The notes under the pieces: generated by a model
What the model was told of the DNA's origin: nothing
The model's database searches: none
What the model saw: the letters and a program-made list of their open reading frames with translations, nothing else
In this document: piece by piece, positions 18,943 to 28,396 of the stretch
Layout: each line of letters starts with the position of its first letter
Numbering within the stretch: position 1 is the first letter of the stretch
Translations under genes and position numbers: made by a program
Assembly: GCF_014541205.1 (NCBI RefSeq)
Contig: NZ_CP061280.1
Span: forward strand, 1,504,798 to 1,568,797
Length of the DNA: 64,000 nucleotides
Origin: Mannheimia bovis
Lineage (GTDB): Bacteria > Pseudomonadota > Gammaproteobacteria > Enterobacterales > Pasteurellaceae
Reading direction: 5' to 3'

Positions 18943-20157
18943 ATGAGTAATTCATTATCTTCAAAAATTCTTGGCGGTAATTTAGTATTACGTATCGCCA
19001 TTGGTTTAGTGCTAGGGGTATTACTGGCATTTATTAATAAAGATTGGGCGGTGAACGTTGGTGTACTAGGTCAATTTTTTGTGAAATCGCTCCGAGCTAT
19101 CGCTCCTATTTTAGTATTTGTCTTAGTGTTATCTGCTATCGCAAATAAAGAAGTTGGTTCAGACAGCAAATTAAAACCGATTTTAGTGCTTTATGTATTA
19201 GGCACTTTCTTGGCGGCATTAACGGCAGTTATTTTAAGCTATATGTTCCCAACCACGTTAGAATTAACTGCTAGTCCAGACGGTTTAGCACCACCTGAAG
19301 GCATCGGTCAAATCTTAAAAACCGTGATTTTTAACTTAGTCGATAACCCACTGACTGCGTTAAGCAACGGTAACTTTATTGGTATTTTAGCTTGGTCGAT
19401 CGGTTTAGGAATTGCATTCCGTCACGGTTCAGCAAGTTCAAAAGCATTTTTAAATGATTTATCAAATGCAGTCTCATTTGTAGTGAAAGTAGTTATTGCT
19501 TTTGCACCTATTGGTGTATTTGGCTTAGTGGCAGAAACAGTGGCTGTAAATGGTTTAGATGCGTTTGAAGGGTACGCTCGCTTATTATTGGTGTTAGTGG
19601 GAGCAATGTTGTTTGTTGCATTAGTCTTAAACCCATTATTAGTGTTCTGGAAAATCCGTCGTAACCCATATCCACTGACATTCACTTGCTTACGTGAAAG
19701 CGGTGTAACGGCATTCTTTACCCGCAGTTCTGCAGCAAACATTCCCGTCAATTTGAACCTAGCTAAGCGTTTAGGTATTCGAGATGAAATCGCATCAGTG
19801 GCAATTCCATTAGGTGCAACCATTAATATGGCGGGTGCAGCAATTACGGTTACCGTATTAACCCTTGCAGCTGCTTATACCCAAGGTATTCAGCCAGATT
19901 TCGCAACTGCATTATTATTAAGTGTGGTAGCCTCAATCTGTGCTTGCGGTGCTTCAGGTGTTGCGGGTGGTTCACTATTGTTAATTCCATTAGCTTGTAG
20001 CTTATTTAGTATTCCAAATGATATTGCCGCTCAAGTAATTGGTGTTGGCTTTGTGATTGGTGTGATTCAAGACTCGGTTGAAACTGCACTAAACTCATCA
20101 ACAGACGTATTATTTACCGCTGCGGTAAGCTACGCTGAAGATCAAAAATCAGCATAA
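18943..20157 (+). CDS. sstT: Serine/threonine:Na+ symporter SstT
   Basis: A 404-aa member of the dicarboxylate/amino-acid:cation symporter family (E. coli SstT 414 aa), inner membrane. Diagnostic stretches are [40 protein letters not shown] and [22 protein letters not shown]. It imports L-serine and L-threonine with sodium. I chose the ATG at 18943; an in-frame TTG at 18919 lies inside the T-rich hairpin tail and is not credible. A terminator-like leader structure precedes it. It is a distant paralogue of tcyP in this window. Confidence 0.93.
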   Translation: MSNSLSSKILGGNLVLRIAIGLVLGVLLAFINKDWAVNVGVLGQFFVKSLRAIAPILVFVLVLSAIANKEVGSDSKLKPILVLYVLGTFLAALTAVILSYMFPTTLELTASPDGLAPPEGIGQILKTVIFNLVDNPLTALSNGNFIGILAWSIGLGIAFRHGSASSKAFLNDLSNAVSFVVKVVIAFAPIGVFGLVAETVAVNGLDAFEGYARLLLVLVGAMLFVALVLNPLLVFWKIRRNPYPLTFTCLRESGVTAFFTRSSAANIPVNLNLAKRLGIRDEIASVAIPLGATINMAGAAITVTVLTLAAAYTQGIQPDFATALLLSVVASICACGASGVAGGSLLLIPLACSLFSIPNDIAAQVIGVGFVIGVIQDSVETALNSSTDVLFTAAVSYAEDQKSA

Positions 20158-20169
20158 TATATTTTATTT

Positions 20170-20200
20170 AAAGGCAGACTTTTTAGTCTGCCTTTCTTTT
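20170..20200 (+). terminator. Rho-independent terminator after sstT
   Basis: AAAGGCAGACT (20170-20180), loop TTTT, AGTCTGCCTTT (20185-20195), then CTTTT. Confidence 0.88.
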
Positions 20201-20208
20201 TACAGTTA

Positions 20209-20232
20209 TTTTTGCGATCTGCGTCGAAAATT
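20209..20232 (+). promoter_or_regulatory. CRP-S (Sxy-dependent competence) site upstream of comEC
   Basis: TTTTTGCGA-N6-TCGAAAATT. The core TGCGA (20213-20217), N6, TCGAA (20224-20228) matches the competence-type CRP site (TGCGA-N6-TCGCA) rather than canonical TGTGA. CRP-S promoters in Pasteurellaceae need both CRP and Sxy/TfoX. It is about 70 bases before the comEC start, and rec-2/comEC is a known member of that regulon in H. influenzae. Confidence 0.75.
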
Positions 20233-20299
20233 TACATATCTACTCTGAAAAAATTTCTCTTAAACGGCATACTCAGATTAAAAATTTAATCTGTTTGCT

Positions 20300-22579
20300 A
20301 TGTTAGATCGTATTTGTATTGCCATTTTTCTATTTCATCTGCCTATTTTGTTTTTACCTAAAGATGGGTTATTAGGCGGCCTCGCTTTTGGCGGAATAAT
20401 TTTGCTCTATGGCATTTATATTCGAGCTAAACACACTTTTGTGCTTGGTGTGATTATTTGTATGAGTTATTTTCACATTATCCAAGTTGCAAAAAATGCG
20501 GAAAATATAACCGCTAGTAAGCAGCTTATTCAGTTTAAAATCAGCAAAATTCTTAAGCAGACAGATTATCAAACAGCGATTGGCACACTCCAAACAGGCG
20601 AAAATATCTACCTGAATTGGCAAGCAGAGCAACCGTTATTACTTGGGCAATATTACCAAGCCGAACTTAATCTCCGTCCAATTTCAGCCCGTAGCAATAT
20701 AGGTAATTTTGACCGCCAACGTTGGTATTTCGCCAATCACATCAATATGACGGCAACTGTTCGTCAAGTTGAGAAATTGGTACAAAGAGAAAACACCTTT
20801 CGAACCAATTGGCTGAGTAGTGTTAAAGCAGAAACAGAAACGCTACCTACTCAAGGCTTGTTATTAGCTCTGGCTTTCGGTGAGCGAGCGTGGTTAGAGC
20901 CCGAACAGTGGGAACTATTTCAACAAACTGCTACCGCTCATTTAATTGCCATTTCAGGATTGCATATCGGACTTGCGATGCTCTTTGGATTTTATATGGC
21001 GAAAAGTCTGCAATGGCTTTGTTTAAAAAGCAGACTAGAATGGTTACAAGCGGTCGGATTTTCACTTTATTTTGCAAGGGCAATCGGTTTTCTAACTGCG
21101 TTTGCTTATAGCTATTTAGCCGGTTTTGCAGTACCAACAGTAAGAGCCTTATTCGCCATTGCATTTGTGTTACTTTGCCAATGTTTAAGACGTCATTACA
21201 CCGCTTGGCAATGTTGGTGGCGAATTGTGGCTTTATTGATCGTTCTTGAACCGCTCAGTTTACTGTCTGATAGTTTTTGGCTCTCTCTGTTAGCGGTAGT
21301 GAGCTTGATTTTATGGTATCAATTTTTCCCCTTAAGCTGCGTTATTTCTGATGAAATACGTAAAAAAATGACGAAATTTAACCGCTTGTGGTTATCGCTT
21401 TTGCATTTACAAATTGGGATTTGGTTGATTTTCTCACCTGTTCAACTCTACTTTTTTGAGGGTGTGTCTGCTTTTGCGTTACTCGCTAATTTGATTATTG
21501 TACCCCTTTACAGTTTTTTGCTTGTACCACTTATTTTATTCAGTTTATTAACCGACAATTTGTTTGCAACCTGGCAATTGGCGGATTATCTCGCTCAAGG
21601 TAGTTTATGGTTATTAGCTCCACTCTCTAATGCTTGGTTCACACTCAGCTATTGGCAGCAATGGCAGTTACTTTCGCTTAATCTATTGGTTCTATTATGC
21701 CTTTATTGCAAATTATATGGGCTGCCTTATAAAAAATGGCTAACTGCAATTGCATTATCAATATTGTTCAATTTGAGCTTTTATCTGTATAAATTGGCTA
21801 CTCAAACTAAAGCGGAATGGATTATGTTTGATGTCGGGCAAGGCTTAGCAATGGCGTTGATTGATGAACAAAATAAAGCGGTAATTTACGATACGGGGTC
21901 AAGTTGGCAATCCGATGATGGCAAGATAAACTCAATGGCAAAGATCGAAATATTACCCTATTTAAAACGCAATGGCATTTCTGTGGAGGCAATTTTTCTC
22001 AGCCACGATGATAATGATCATTCAGGTGGTGTGATGGATTTACTCTCTGCTTATCCAAACGCTCGTCTTATTAGTTCAAGTAAAGTTCGTTACCATAATG
22101 TTGAGCCTGAACCTTGTATTCAAGGGAAATCGTGGCAGTTTGGTAAGTGGCATTTATCATCACATTATCCTGCTTATCGGGTAGAGCGAGCCAAAAATCA
22201 CGACTCTTGCGTTATTTTAGTAGAAAATGACCGCTTGCAGATTTTACTTACCGGGGATTCTGGCATAGAACAAGAACGCCAATTTGCCCCCAATATTGGA
22301 AAAGTTCATTTCTTACAAGTAGGACATCACGGCAGTAAAAGTAGTACTAGTGAAACATTATTAGCCCTAACTGAACCACAATTTGCATTTATTTCTGCAG
22401 GGCGTTGGAATGCCTGGAAATTGCCAAATAAGCAGGTAGTCGGGCGATTAGAAAGAAAAGGAATTAAGGTGCTTAATACTGCCGAAGTTGGAATGGTAAG
22501 GGTAAAATTTTACGAGAATTTTTTTGACATAGAACAAGCCAGAAGTGAGTATTCTGCTTGGTATAAACAACAATATTAA
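20300..22579 (+). CDS. comEC: DNA internalisation channel ComEC/Rec2
   Basis: A 759-aa protein. The N-terminus is hydrophobic, followed by an OB-like extracytoplasmic region (about residues 60-170). The ComEC channel core has many membrane segments (LIAISGLHIGLA near 216-227 is the family signature). A C-terminal metallo-beta-lactamase-like domain carries DVGQGLA, HDDNDHSGG, LTGDSG and HHGSKSSTS. It carries single-stranded DNA across the inner membrane during natural transformation. The start has only a weak ribosome site. Two exact uptake sequences lie inside the gene (21046-21054 and 21381-21389). A CRP-S site precedes it. Confidence 0.94.
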   Translation: MLDRICIAIFLFHLPILFLPKDGLLGGLAFGGIILLYGIYIRAKHTFVLGVIICMSYFHIIQVAKNAENITASKQLIQFKISKILKQTDYQTAIGTLQTGENIYLNWQAEQPLLLGQYYQAELNLRPISARSNIGNFDRQRWYFANHINMTATVRQVEKLVQRENTFRTNWLSSVKAETETLPTQGLLLALAFGERAWLEPEQWELFQQTATAHLIAISGLHIGLAMLFGFYMAKSLQWLCLKSRLEWLQAVGFSLYFARAIGFLTAFAYSYLAGFAVPTVRALFAIAFVLLCQCLRRHYTAWQCWWRIVALLIVLEPLSLLSDSFWLSLLAVVSLILWYQFFPLSCVISDEIRKKMTKFNRLWLSLLHLQIGIWLIFSPVQLYFFEGVSAFALLANLIIVPLYSFLLVPLILFSLLTDNLFATWQLADYLAQGSLWLLAPLSNAWFTLSYWQQWQLLSLNLLVLLCLYCKLYGLPYKKWLTAIALSILFNLSFYLYKLATQTKAEWIMFDVGQGLAMALIDEQNKAVIYDTGSSWQSDDGKINSMAKIEILPYLKRNGISVEAIFLSHDDNDHSGGVMDLLSAYPNARLISSSKVRYHNVEPEPCIQGKSWQFGKWHLSSHYPAYRVERAKNHDSCVILVENDRLQILLTGDSGIEQERQFAPNIGKVHFLQVGHHGSKSSTSETLLALTEPQFAFISAGRWNAWKLPNKQVVGRLERKGIKVLNTAEVGMVRVKFYENFFDIEQARSEYSAWYKQQY

Positions 22580-22599
22580 GGGCTGAACCCAGCCCTTAA
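22576..22599. terminator. Bidirectional terminator between comEC and queA
   Basis: TTAAGGGCTG (22576-22585), loop AACC, CAGCCCTTAA (22590-22599). The stem includes the comEC TAA stop and lies between convergent genes. Confidence 0.75.
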
Positions 22600-22602
22600 A
22601 AA

Positions 22603-23688
22603 TTAAGGTATATCATTCAATGCATTCGGATTTTTATTGATAAACATTGCATCGCCATAGCTGAAAAAACGGTATTTTGCTTCAACGGCGTGGGCATAAG
22701 CATTCATCGTATTTCTGTAACCGGCAAAGGCGGAAACTAACATAATCAACGTAGATTCCGGCAAATGGAAGTTTGTTACTAACGCATCAACCACTTTGAA
22801 TGTTTTTCCCGGGTAGAGGAAAATTGAAGTGTCGGAGAAGAACGGGGCAATCAGCTTTCCTTCACTCTCAGCTGCTTGAGCTGCACTCTCAATTGAACGC
22901 ACAGAAGTTGTGCCAACGGCAATCACTCGTTTTCCTTTTGCTTTAGTGGCTAAAATTTTATCTACTACTTCTTGGCTCACTTCTGCATATTCTGCGTGCA
23001 TTTTGTGGGCTTCGATGGTATCGACCCGTACAGGTTGGAATGTACCCGCTCCAACGTGTAGAGTTACAAAAGCAATATCCACGCCTTTTGCTTTTAATTT
23101 TTCCAGCATCGCATTATCAAAATGCAATCCCGCGGTTGGGGCAGCAACTGCACCTAACACTTTACTGTAAACAGTTTGGTAACGCTCTTGGTCTGCATCT
23201 TCATCGGGACGGTCGATATAAGGCGGTAAGGGCATATGACCGGCTTGTTGCAATAAATCAAACAATGGTTGTTGTTCACTAAATTGTAATTCAAATAGCG
23301 TATCGTGGCGGGCAACCATTGTGGCATTAAAGCCGTTCCCTTCACCTAATTTATCTTCACCAAAAATCAGTTCTGCACCTTCTTTTGGTGCTTTTGAGGC
23401 TTTAACGTGAGCTAAACAGCGATGTTCGTCTAACACTCGCTCGACTAAAGCTTCCACTTTGCCCCCACTAGGCTTACGACCATACAAACGTGCTGGGATC
23501 ACACGCGTATTGTTAAAAATAAGCAGATCGCCCTCGTTAATATGGTTGTATAAATCGGTAAATTGCTGATCGGCAAATTCGCCTGTTTCACCGTTTAAAT
23601 GCAACAAACGGCTTGCGGAACGTTCGGCAGTCGGGTAGTGAGCGATAAGTTCATCAGGTAAGTCAAAATGAAAGTCGGAAACTAGCAC
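22603..23688 (-). CDS. queA: S-adenosylmethionine:tRNA ribosyltransferase-isomerase
   Basis: A 361-aa enzyme of queuosine synthesis. It transfers the ribosyl part of SAM to 7-aminomethyl-7-deazaguanine in tRNA, making epoxyqueuosine. Visible family stretches are [14 protein letters not shown] at the N-terminus, [22 protein letters not shown] and [21 protein letters not shown]. It is monocistronic; the partner gene tgt, often adjacent, is not in the window. Confidence 0.97.
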   Translation of the reverse strand: MLVSDFHFDLPDELIAHYPTAERSASRLLHLNGETGEFADQQFTDLYNHINEGDLLIFNNTRVIPARLYGRKPSGGKVEALVERVLDEHRCLAHVKASKAPKEGAELIFGEDKLGEGNGFNATMVARHDTLFELQFSEQQPLFDLLQQAGHMPLPPYIDRPDEDADQERYQTVYSKVLGAVAAPTAGLHFDNAMLEKLKAKGVDIAFVTLHVGAGTFQPVRVDTIEAHKMHAEYAEVSQEVVDKILATKAKGKRVIAVGTTSVRSIESAAQAAESEGKLIAPFFSDTSIFLYPGKTFKVVDALVTNFHLPESTLIMLVSAFAGYRNTMNAYAHAVEAKYRFFSYGDAMFINKNPNALNDIP

Positions 23689-23732
23689 GGTTATTCTATC
23701 TCTTTAAAATTAAAATGGCGGAGATAATAGCA

Positions 23733-23763
23733 TAAAAAAAGGCATAGGTCAGGAACCTATGCC
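23733..23763 (-). terminator. Rho-independent terminator after purK
   Basis: GGCATAGGT (23741-23749) pairs with ACCTATGCC (23755-23763). On the minus strand the stem is followed by a seven-T run (complement of 23734-23740), so it terminates the purE-ansA-purK transcript. Confidence 0.85.
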
Positions 23764-23804
23764 ATTTATAAAAGATTTGTAAAATTTTGCGTAAATTTAA
23801 CCGC

Positions 23805-24893
23805 TTACTTTAATTTCCCAATCGCCCAATCTAGCCCTGAATTAAAATCTTCAGTTAAATTTGGGCGGAGTTGTTCGAGTAGATCAATCAGCACCTTTTT
23901 ATCGGGGTAAGTAAGGTTAATATGTCCTACTTTTCTGTCTGCTCGAACCTCTTTTCCATACCAGTGAAGTTGGCTGAATGGCAGATTTAGCCATTGGTTA
24001 GAATGTTCGATGCCGATGAGGTTTACCATCACACTTGGGGCAATTTGTTGCAATTGCGGGGTTGGCAAATCAAGCAAGGCTCGCAAATGTAGCTCAAATT
24101 GGCTGATAGAGCAGCCGAGTTGCGTCCAATGTCCGCTGTTATGAACACGAGGGGCGAGTTCATTAATCAATAATTTATCGCCCACAACAAAACATTCCAT
24201 TGCCATTACGCCGACATAATCCAACTCTTGCATTACCGCACCAAGCATTTGTTCGGCTTGTTGCTGGTAAATAGTTTGGTTAGGTAAATTTACATCAGAT
24301 ACCGAATAGCGGAGAATGCCGTTTTGTTGAAGGTTATGTGAAATCGGGTAGAAGCGTGTTGAGCCGTCACGGAATCTTGCCCCGACTACGGAAATTTCAC
24401 CATCAAACGGAATAAATTTTTCTGCAATCACTTCACCGAATAAATCAGGCGTAATTTGGTTGATAGAGTCAGCAGTAACAATCCATTGTCCACGTCCATC
24501 ATAGCCACCAGTACGGCGTTTTACGACGACTTTCTCGCCGATATTTTGGAAAATCTGTTGCCACTGTTCTGGACTTTCCAGTAATTGCCACGTTGAAGTC
24601 GCAAGATTGAGTTCATCAAGGAGTGATTTTTGCGTAAAACGATCGGCTAATCGCCCAAATACATTCAGGTTGACAAAATTTTTATGATTACCGAGTAATT
24701 GTGTTAAAGGCGTATCTGCCCAACGTTCAATTTCAGCGGTAATAATACTGTTTGGCTCAATATCAAATACAGGCGAGTCAAAGGCGAGTGGTTTCACTTC
24801 AATATCAAGCGGTGCACCAGCATAACGCAACATTCTGCCTAATTGACCATTGCCTAATACATAAACGGGAGGATAGATAGCACTTTTTTGCAT
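23805..24893 (-). CDS. purK: N5-carboxyaminoimidazole ribonucleotide synthase
   Basis: A 362-aa ATP-grasp enzyme that carboxylates aminoimidazole ribonucleotide with ATP and bicarbonate in purine synthesis. Visible: VLGNGQLGRML at the N-terminus, VVKRRTGGYDGRGQW (ATP-grasp), NELAPRVHNSGHWT near the active site and YGKEVRADRKVGHINL at the C-terminus. It lies at the end of a purE-asparaginase-purK run; the asparaginase stop is 15 bases upstream of its start. Confidence 0.96.
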   Translation of the reverse strand: MQKSAIYPPVYVLGNGQLGRMLRYAGAPLDIEVKPLAFDSPVFDIEPNSIITAEIERWADTPLTQLLGNHKNFVNLNVFGRLADRFTQKSLLDELNLATSTWQLLESPEQWQQIFQNIGEKVVVKRRTGGYDGRGQWIVTADSINQITPDLFGEVIAEKFIPFDGEISVVGARFRDGSTRFYPISHNLQQNGILRYSVSDVNLPNQTIYQQQAEQMLGAVMQELDYVGVMAMECFVVGDKLLINELAPRVHNSGHWTQLGCSISQFELHLRALLDLPTPQLQQIAPSVMVNLIGIEHSNQWLNLPFSQLHWYGKEVRADRKVGHINLTYPDKKVLIDLLEQLRPNLTEDFNSGLDWAIGKLK

Positions 24894-24908
24894 AAAATTT
24901 TCTCTAAT

Positions 24909-25874
24909 TTAGAAATAATCTGATAATGGTTTATCTAATTGCTGGTTAAGTAATACCATCAGTTTAATACGAGCTTTTTGTCCACTTAAACCTTTGGTAA
25001 AAATAATACCTTGTTGTTTAAGTTGTTTTCCGCCACCTACGTAATCATACACATCTTGGGTAATGCCGTTGAATGCACGGGAAACTATAACAACAGGAAT
25101 ATTCGCTTTCACTAAAGCAGTTACGCCATCAAGACAGCTTGGGGGTAAATTGCCTGCACCTAGTGCCTCAATCACTACGCCATCACAATGGCTTTCGGCT
25201 AGTTTCTCAAGTAAGAAACTGTCCATTCCTACATAGGCTTTGAGCAATTGAACATTTGTTTTAGTGAGCTGATTGATAGGAAAACGCTCGTAAGCGGTCA
25301 ATTTTTGGAAAAAAATTACCGATTCTTTCGTGACCAAACCGCAAGGTCCGAATGTTGGCGTTTGGAATGTTGCAACGTTAGTAGTGTGGGTTTTGGTAAC
25401 AAATTTGGCATTATGGATTTCATCATTCATTACTACCAAAACGCCCTTATCACGGCTTTCTTCATTTAAGGCAACTAAAATTGCACTTTGTAGATTGATT
25501 AAGCCATCAGCCCCTAATTCGTTACTTGAACGCATAGCCCCTGTAATTGCAATTGGTACATTTACATTTAAGGCTAAATCAAGGAAATAGGAGGTTTCTT
25601 CTAAGGTATCTGTGCCGTGAGTAATTACGATACCGTCCATATTTTCTTCGTTTACGGCTTTCTCTATCCGATTTTTTAACTGTTCCCAATGTTCAATATT
25701 GATATGTGGAGAGGGAATATTAAATAAGGATTCTTGTACTAATTTCGCAGGGTGATTTAAGCGTTCTAACGCACTTAGTAATGGATTTTCAGCAGAAGGG
25801 GAGACTTTACCATCTTCCCCTTCTTTCATTGAAATTGTGCCGCCTGTGTGGATAATTAATAATTTTTTAGACAT
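24909..25874 (-). CDS. L-asparaginase, cytoplasmic type
   Basis: A 321-aa asparaginase/glutaminase-family protein. It has both threonine signatures, HTGGTIS near residues 9-15 and ITHGTDTLEET near 84-94, plus GAMRSSNELGADG. There is no signal peptide, so it should act in the cytoplasm, converting asparagine to aspartate and ammonia. It sits between purE and purK (12 and 15 bases), under the same PurR box. Aspartate is a substrate of PurC and PurA, which could explain the linkage; that is inference. ansA/ansB naming is uncertain, so no symbol is given. Confidence 0.85.
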   Translation of the reverse strand: MSKKLLIIHTGGTISMKEGEDGKVSPSAENPLLSALERLNHPAKLVQESLFNIPSPHINIEHWEQLKNRIEKAVNEENMDGIVITHGTDTLEETSYFLDLALNVNVPIAITGAMRSSNELGADGLINLQSAILVALNEESRDKGVLVVMNDEIHNAKFVTKTHTTNVATFQTPTFGPCGLVTKESVIFFQKLTAYERFPINQLTKTNVQLLKAYVGMDSFLLEKLAESHCDGVVIEALGAGNLPPSCLDGVTALVKANIPVVIVSRAFNGITQDVYDYVGGGKQLKQQGIIFTKGLSGQKARIKLMVLLNQQLDKPLSDYF

Positions 25875-25886
25875 CGGTAAACGTGG

Positions 25887-26384
25887 TTATTCAATACGTG
25901 GATCTGGGTTATCTAACACCATTCGAGTTTGTGTTTGGCGGAAGTGATGTAATTTTTCCGCAATTTCAGGGTTGAAAGCTGCTAAAATTTGTGCCGCTAA
26001 TAAGCCCGCATTTGCCGCACCGGCAGGACCAATGGCGAGTGTGCCAACAGGAATGCCTTTCGGCATTTGTACGATAGAGTAAAGGCTATCGACACCACTT
26101 AACATTGAGCTTTTAACCGGTACACCTAGCACAGGTACAATAGTTTTAGCTGCAATCATACCGGGTAGGTGAGCTGCTCCGCCTGCACCGGCAATAATGA
26201 CTTTGTAGCCGTTTGCTTGTGCATTTTCTGCAAAGGAAAAAAGTTTATCCGGTGTGCGATGAGCAGAGACTACTTCAACGTGATAGCTTAAACCAAATTG
26301 GTCTAGCATTTGAGTGGCTTCAGACATCGTAACCCAATCACTTTTTGAACCCATAACAATGGCAATTTCGGCTTTCTTCGACAT
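25887..26384 (-). CDS. purE: N5-carboxyaminoimidazole ribonucleotide mutase
   Basis: A 165-aa class I PurE, converting N5-CAIR to CAIR. The signature VMGSKSDW is at residues 10-17, with [25 protein letters not shown] and GVPVKSS following. It is the first gene of the operon; its promoter region holds a perfect PurR operator about 50 bases upstream. Confidence 0.97.
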   Translation of the reverse strand: MSKKAEIAIVMGSKSDWVTMSEATQMLDQFGLSYHVEVVSAHRTPDKLFSFAENAQANGYKVIIAGAGGAAHLPGMIAAKTIVPVLGVPVKSSMLSGVDSLYSIVQMPKGIPVGTLAIGPAGAANAGLLAAQILAAFNPEIAEKLHHFRQTQTRMVLDNPDPRIE

Positions 26385-26432
26385 TTTAAATCCTTATTCT
26401 GATAATGTAAAACGCCGTGATGATATCATATA

Positions 26433-26448
26433 AAGCAAACGTTTGCTT
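26433..26448. promoter_or_regulatory. PurR operator upstream of purE
   Basis: Perfect 16-bp palindrome AAGCAAACGTTTGCTT, matching the PurR core GCAAACGTTTGC exactly. It controls the minus-strand purE-ansA-purK transcript; repression by PurR with hypoxanthine or guanine is inferred from the known regulon. Confidence 0.88.
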
Positions 26449-26484
26449 AGCTATTTAATATAATAAAGACAAATTTTAGGGCTA

Positions 26485-26512
26485 TTATCTGCTGTTCAAA
26501 ATATGATATAAT
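26485..26512 (+). promoter_or_regulatory. Probable sspA promoter
   Basis: TATAAT at 26507-26512 with an extended TGA just before it. A weak -35 (TTATCT, 26485-26490) lies 16 bases upstream. Confidence 0.55.
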
Positions 26513-26558
26513 CAACGACCAATTTTATTTTTTGTAACTTTAATCATCGGAGATATAA

Positions 26559-27203
26559 ATGACGAGTAGTATAAATAAACGTTCAGTAATGACGCTTTTT
26601 TCGGATAAAAATGATATTTACAGCCATCAAGTGCGTATCGTATTAGCGGAAAAAGGTGTTCCTTATGAAATTGAGAACGTTATGCTAGGTAGTATTTCTG
26701 AAGATTTATTGGAATTGAACTCTTATGGCAATATTCCAACCTTAGTTGATCGTGAGTTGGTGTTATTTAACCCTCGTATCATTATGGAATATTTAGATGA
26801 GCGTTTTCCACATCCACCATTAATGCCTGTTTATCCTGTTTCTCGTGGTCAGTGCCGTTTGAATATCTATCGTATCGAACAAGATTGGTACGCTCAAATT
26901 GATTTAGTGAATAAAGATCCTGAATCAGCAGAAGGTAAAACAGCATTAGCACAACTCAAAGAAGATATTTTAGCGTTAGCACCTGTTTTTGCCGCTAAAC
27001 CTTATTTTATGAGCGATGATTTCAGCCTGGTTGATTGCTATATCGCTCCATTATTATGGCGTATGCAATTATTAGGCGTGAAATTTACGGGTGCAACTGC
27101 AAAACCAATCAATACTTATATGACTAGGGTGTTCCAGCGTGATAGTTTTATTCAATCTGTTGGCGGTGAAGCTCCAAAGCATTTAATGGACGATAAAGAT
27201 TAA
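26559..27203 (+). CDS. sspA: Stringent starvation protein A
   Basis: A 214-aa glutathione-S-transferase-fold protein that binds RNA polymerase. The N-terminal thioredoxin-like domain includes MTLFSDKNDIYSHQVRIVLAEKGV; LLELNSYGNIPTLVDRE holds the cis-proline region, and the all-helical C-terminal domain follows. SspA modulates transcription under starvation and acid stress by reshaping the sigma70 holoenzyme. The start follows CGGAGATATAA. The stop overlaps the sspB start by one base. Confidence 0.95.
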   Translation: MTSSINKRSVMTLFSDKNDIYSHQVRIVLAEKGVPYEIENVMLGSISEDLLELNSYGNIPTLVDRELVLFNPRIIMEYLDERFPHPPLMPVYPVSRGQCRLNIYRIEQDWYAQIDLVNKDPESAEGKTALAQLKEDILALAPVFAAKPYFMSDDFSLVDCYIAPLLWRMQLLGVKFTGATAKPINTYMTRVFQRDSFIQSVGGEAPKHLMDDKD

Positions 27204-27607
27204 TGAAACCGTTAAGACCTTATCTTTATAACGCCTATTACAACTGGATTATTGATAACGATAACACGCCCTATTTATTGGTAAATGCAGAATATCCAGA
27301 TGTTGATGTGCCTGTTGAATTTGTCAAAGAAGGGAAAATTATTTTAAATATTTCCTCACGTTCAATCGGACAATATGTGGCGACTGATGAATATATTGGT
27401 TTTAGTGCTCGTTTTCAGGGAATGTTAAGAGATATTCATATTCCTTTTGGTGCAATGGAAGCTATTTATGCTCAAGAAACAGGCGATGGCATTATGTTCC
27501 AAGAGGAAGAGTATTATTCTGTTGAGGCTTACCAAGCTAGAACAGGTGCTGAAAAAATGCAGAAACCAAAAGTGAAAAAGGCATCAACTTTAAAATTAGT
27601 GAAATAG
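27203..27607 (+). CDS. sspB: ClpXP adaptor SspB
   Basis: A 134-aa protein. The folded N-terminal substrate domain (MKPLRPYLYNAYYNWIIDND, then NISSRSIGQY) recognises ssrA tags. A flexible linker leads to the C-terminal ClpX-binding tail, visible as ASTLKLVK. It delivers ssrA-tagged proteins from stalled ribosomes to ClpXP. It is coupled to sspA by a one-base overlap. The linker is shorter than in E. coli SspB (165 aa). Confidence 0.95.
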   Translation: MKPLRPYLYNAYYNWIIDNDNTPYLLVNAEYPDVDVPVEFVKEGKIILNISSRSIGQYVATDEYIGFSARFQGMLRDIHIPFGAMEAIYAQETGDGIMFQEEEYYSVEAYQARTGAEKMQKPKVKKASTLKLVK

Positions 27608-27615
27608 AAATGATA

Positions 27616-27646
27616 AAGCCCTGTATCATAACAGGGCTTCATTTTT
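27616..27646. terminator. Bidirectional terminator between sspB and efp
   Basis: AAGCCCTGT (27616-27624), loop of six, ACAGGGCTT (27631-27639), followed by CATTTTTA on the plus strand. It serves the convergent sspB and efp genes. Confidence 0.8.
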
Positions 27647-27662
27647 AGGTAGTGATAAAAAC

Positions 27663-28229
27663 TTATTTCACACGAGAAACATATTCACCAGAGCGAGTAT
27701 CTACTTTGATTACTTCGCCGATTTGTACGAATAACGGTACGCTCACAACTGCACCTGTGCTTAATGTTGCCGGTTTACCGCCTGTACCTGCAGTATCGCC
27801 TTTTAAGCCCGGGTCGGTTTCAACGATTTCTAATTCTACGAAGTTTGGTGGTGTTACTGCGATTGCAGAGCCGTTCCATAATGTAACGATACATTCAGCA
27901 TTATCAACCAACCATTTTACGTTGTCGCCTAGTGCTTTTTCATCTACAGAGATTTGCTCGAAAGTTTCCGGGTGCATAAAGTACCAGAAATCGCCATCAC
28001 TGTAAGAGTAGTTGTAGTTAGCATCAACAACATCAGCGGCTTCAACAGAAGTACCTGATTTGAAGTTGATCTCTAATACTTTACCGGAAATTAATTTACG
28101 GATTTTAGTACGAGTAAATGCTTGACCTTTACCCGGTTTTACGAATTCGTTTTCAACGATTACACAAGGTTCGCCATCTTGGATAAATTTTAAACCTTTT
28201 TTAAAGTCGTTAGTGCTGTAACTAGCCAT
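27663..28229 (-). CDS. efp: Elongation factor P
   Basis: A 188-aa protein with the three beta-barrel domains of EF-P. K34, in the PGKGQAF loop, is the residue that is beta-lysylated. EF-P enters the ribosome E site and rescues stalling at polyproline. The modifying enzyme gene epmB lies about 740 bases away on the other strand; epmA is not in this window. Confidence 0.98.
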   Translation of the reverse strand: MASYSTNDFKKGLKFIQDGEPCVIVENEFVKPGKGQAFTRTKIRKLISGKVLEINFKSGTSVEAADVVDANYNYSYSDGDFWYFMHPETFEQISVDEKALGDNVKWLVDNAECIVTLWNGSAIAVTPPNFVELEIVETDPGLKGDTAGTGGKPATLSTGAVVSVPLFVQIGEVIKVDTRSGEYVSRVK

Positions 28230-28357
28230 TATTTCCTCAATTATTCAAAAAATAACAATAAATTAACACATTTTGAACCTAACCCTATTGGGTTTGTCAA
28301 AAAGAGCCATATAATAACCTAAATTCACAAAATTAGCGAAAGATCTCTAAAATTTTT

Positions 28358-28366
28358 TGCTATAAT
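28358..28366 (+). promoter_or_regulatory. Probable extended -10 promoter of the secreted orphan gene
   Basis: TTGCTATAAT holds TATAAT at 28361-28366 with an upstream TG (extended -10). No good -35 is visible. It lies 31 bases before the ATG at 28397. Confidence 0.5.
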
Positions 28367-28396
28367 TTTTATAAACACTCTTAACAAGGAATACGA

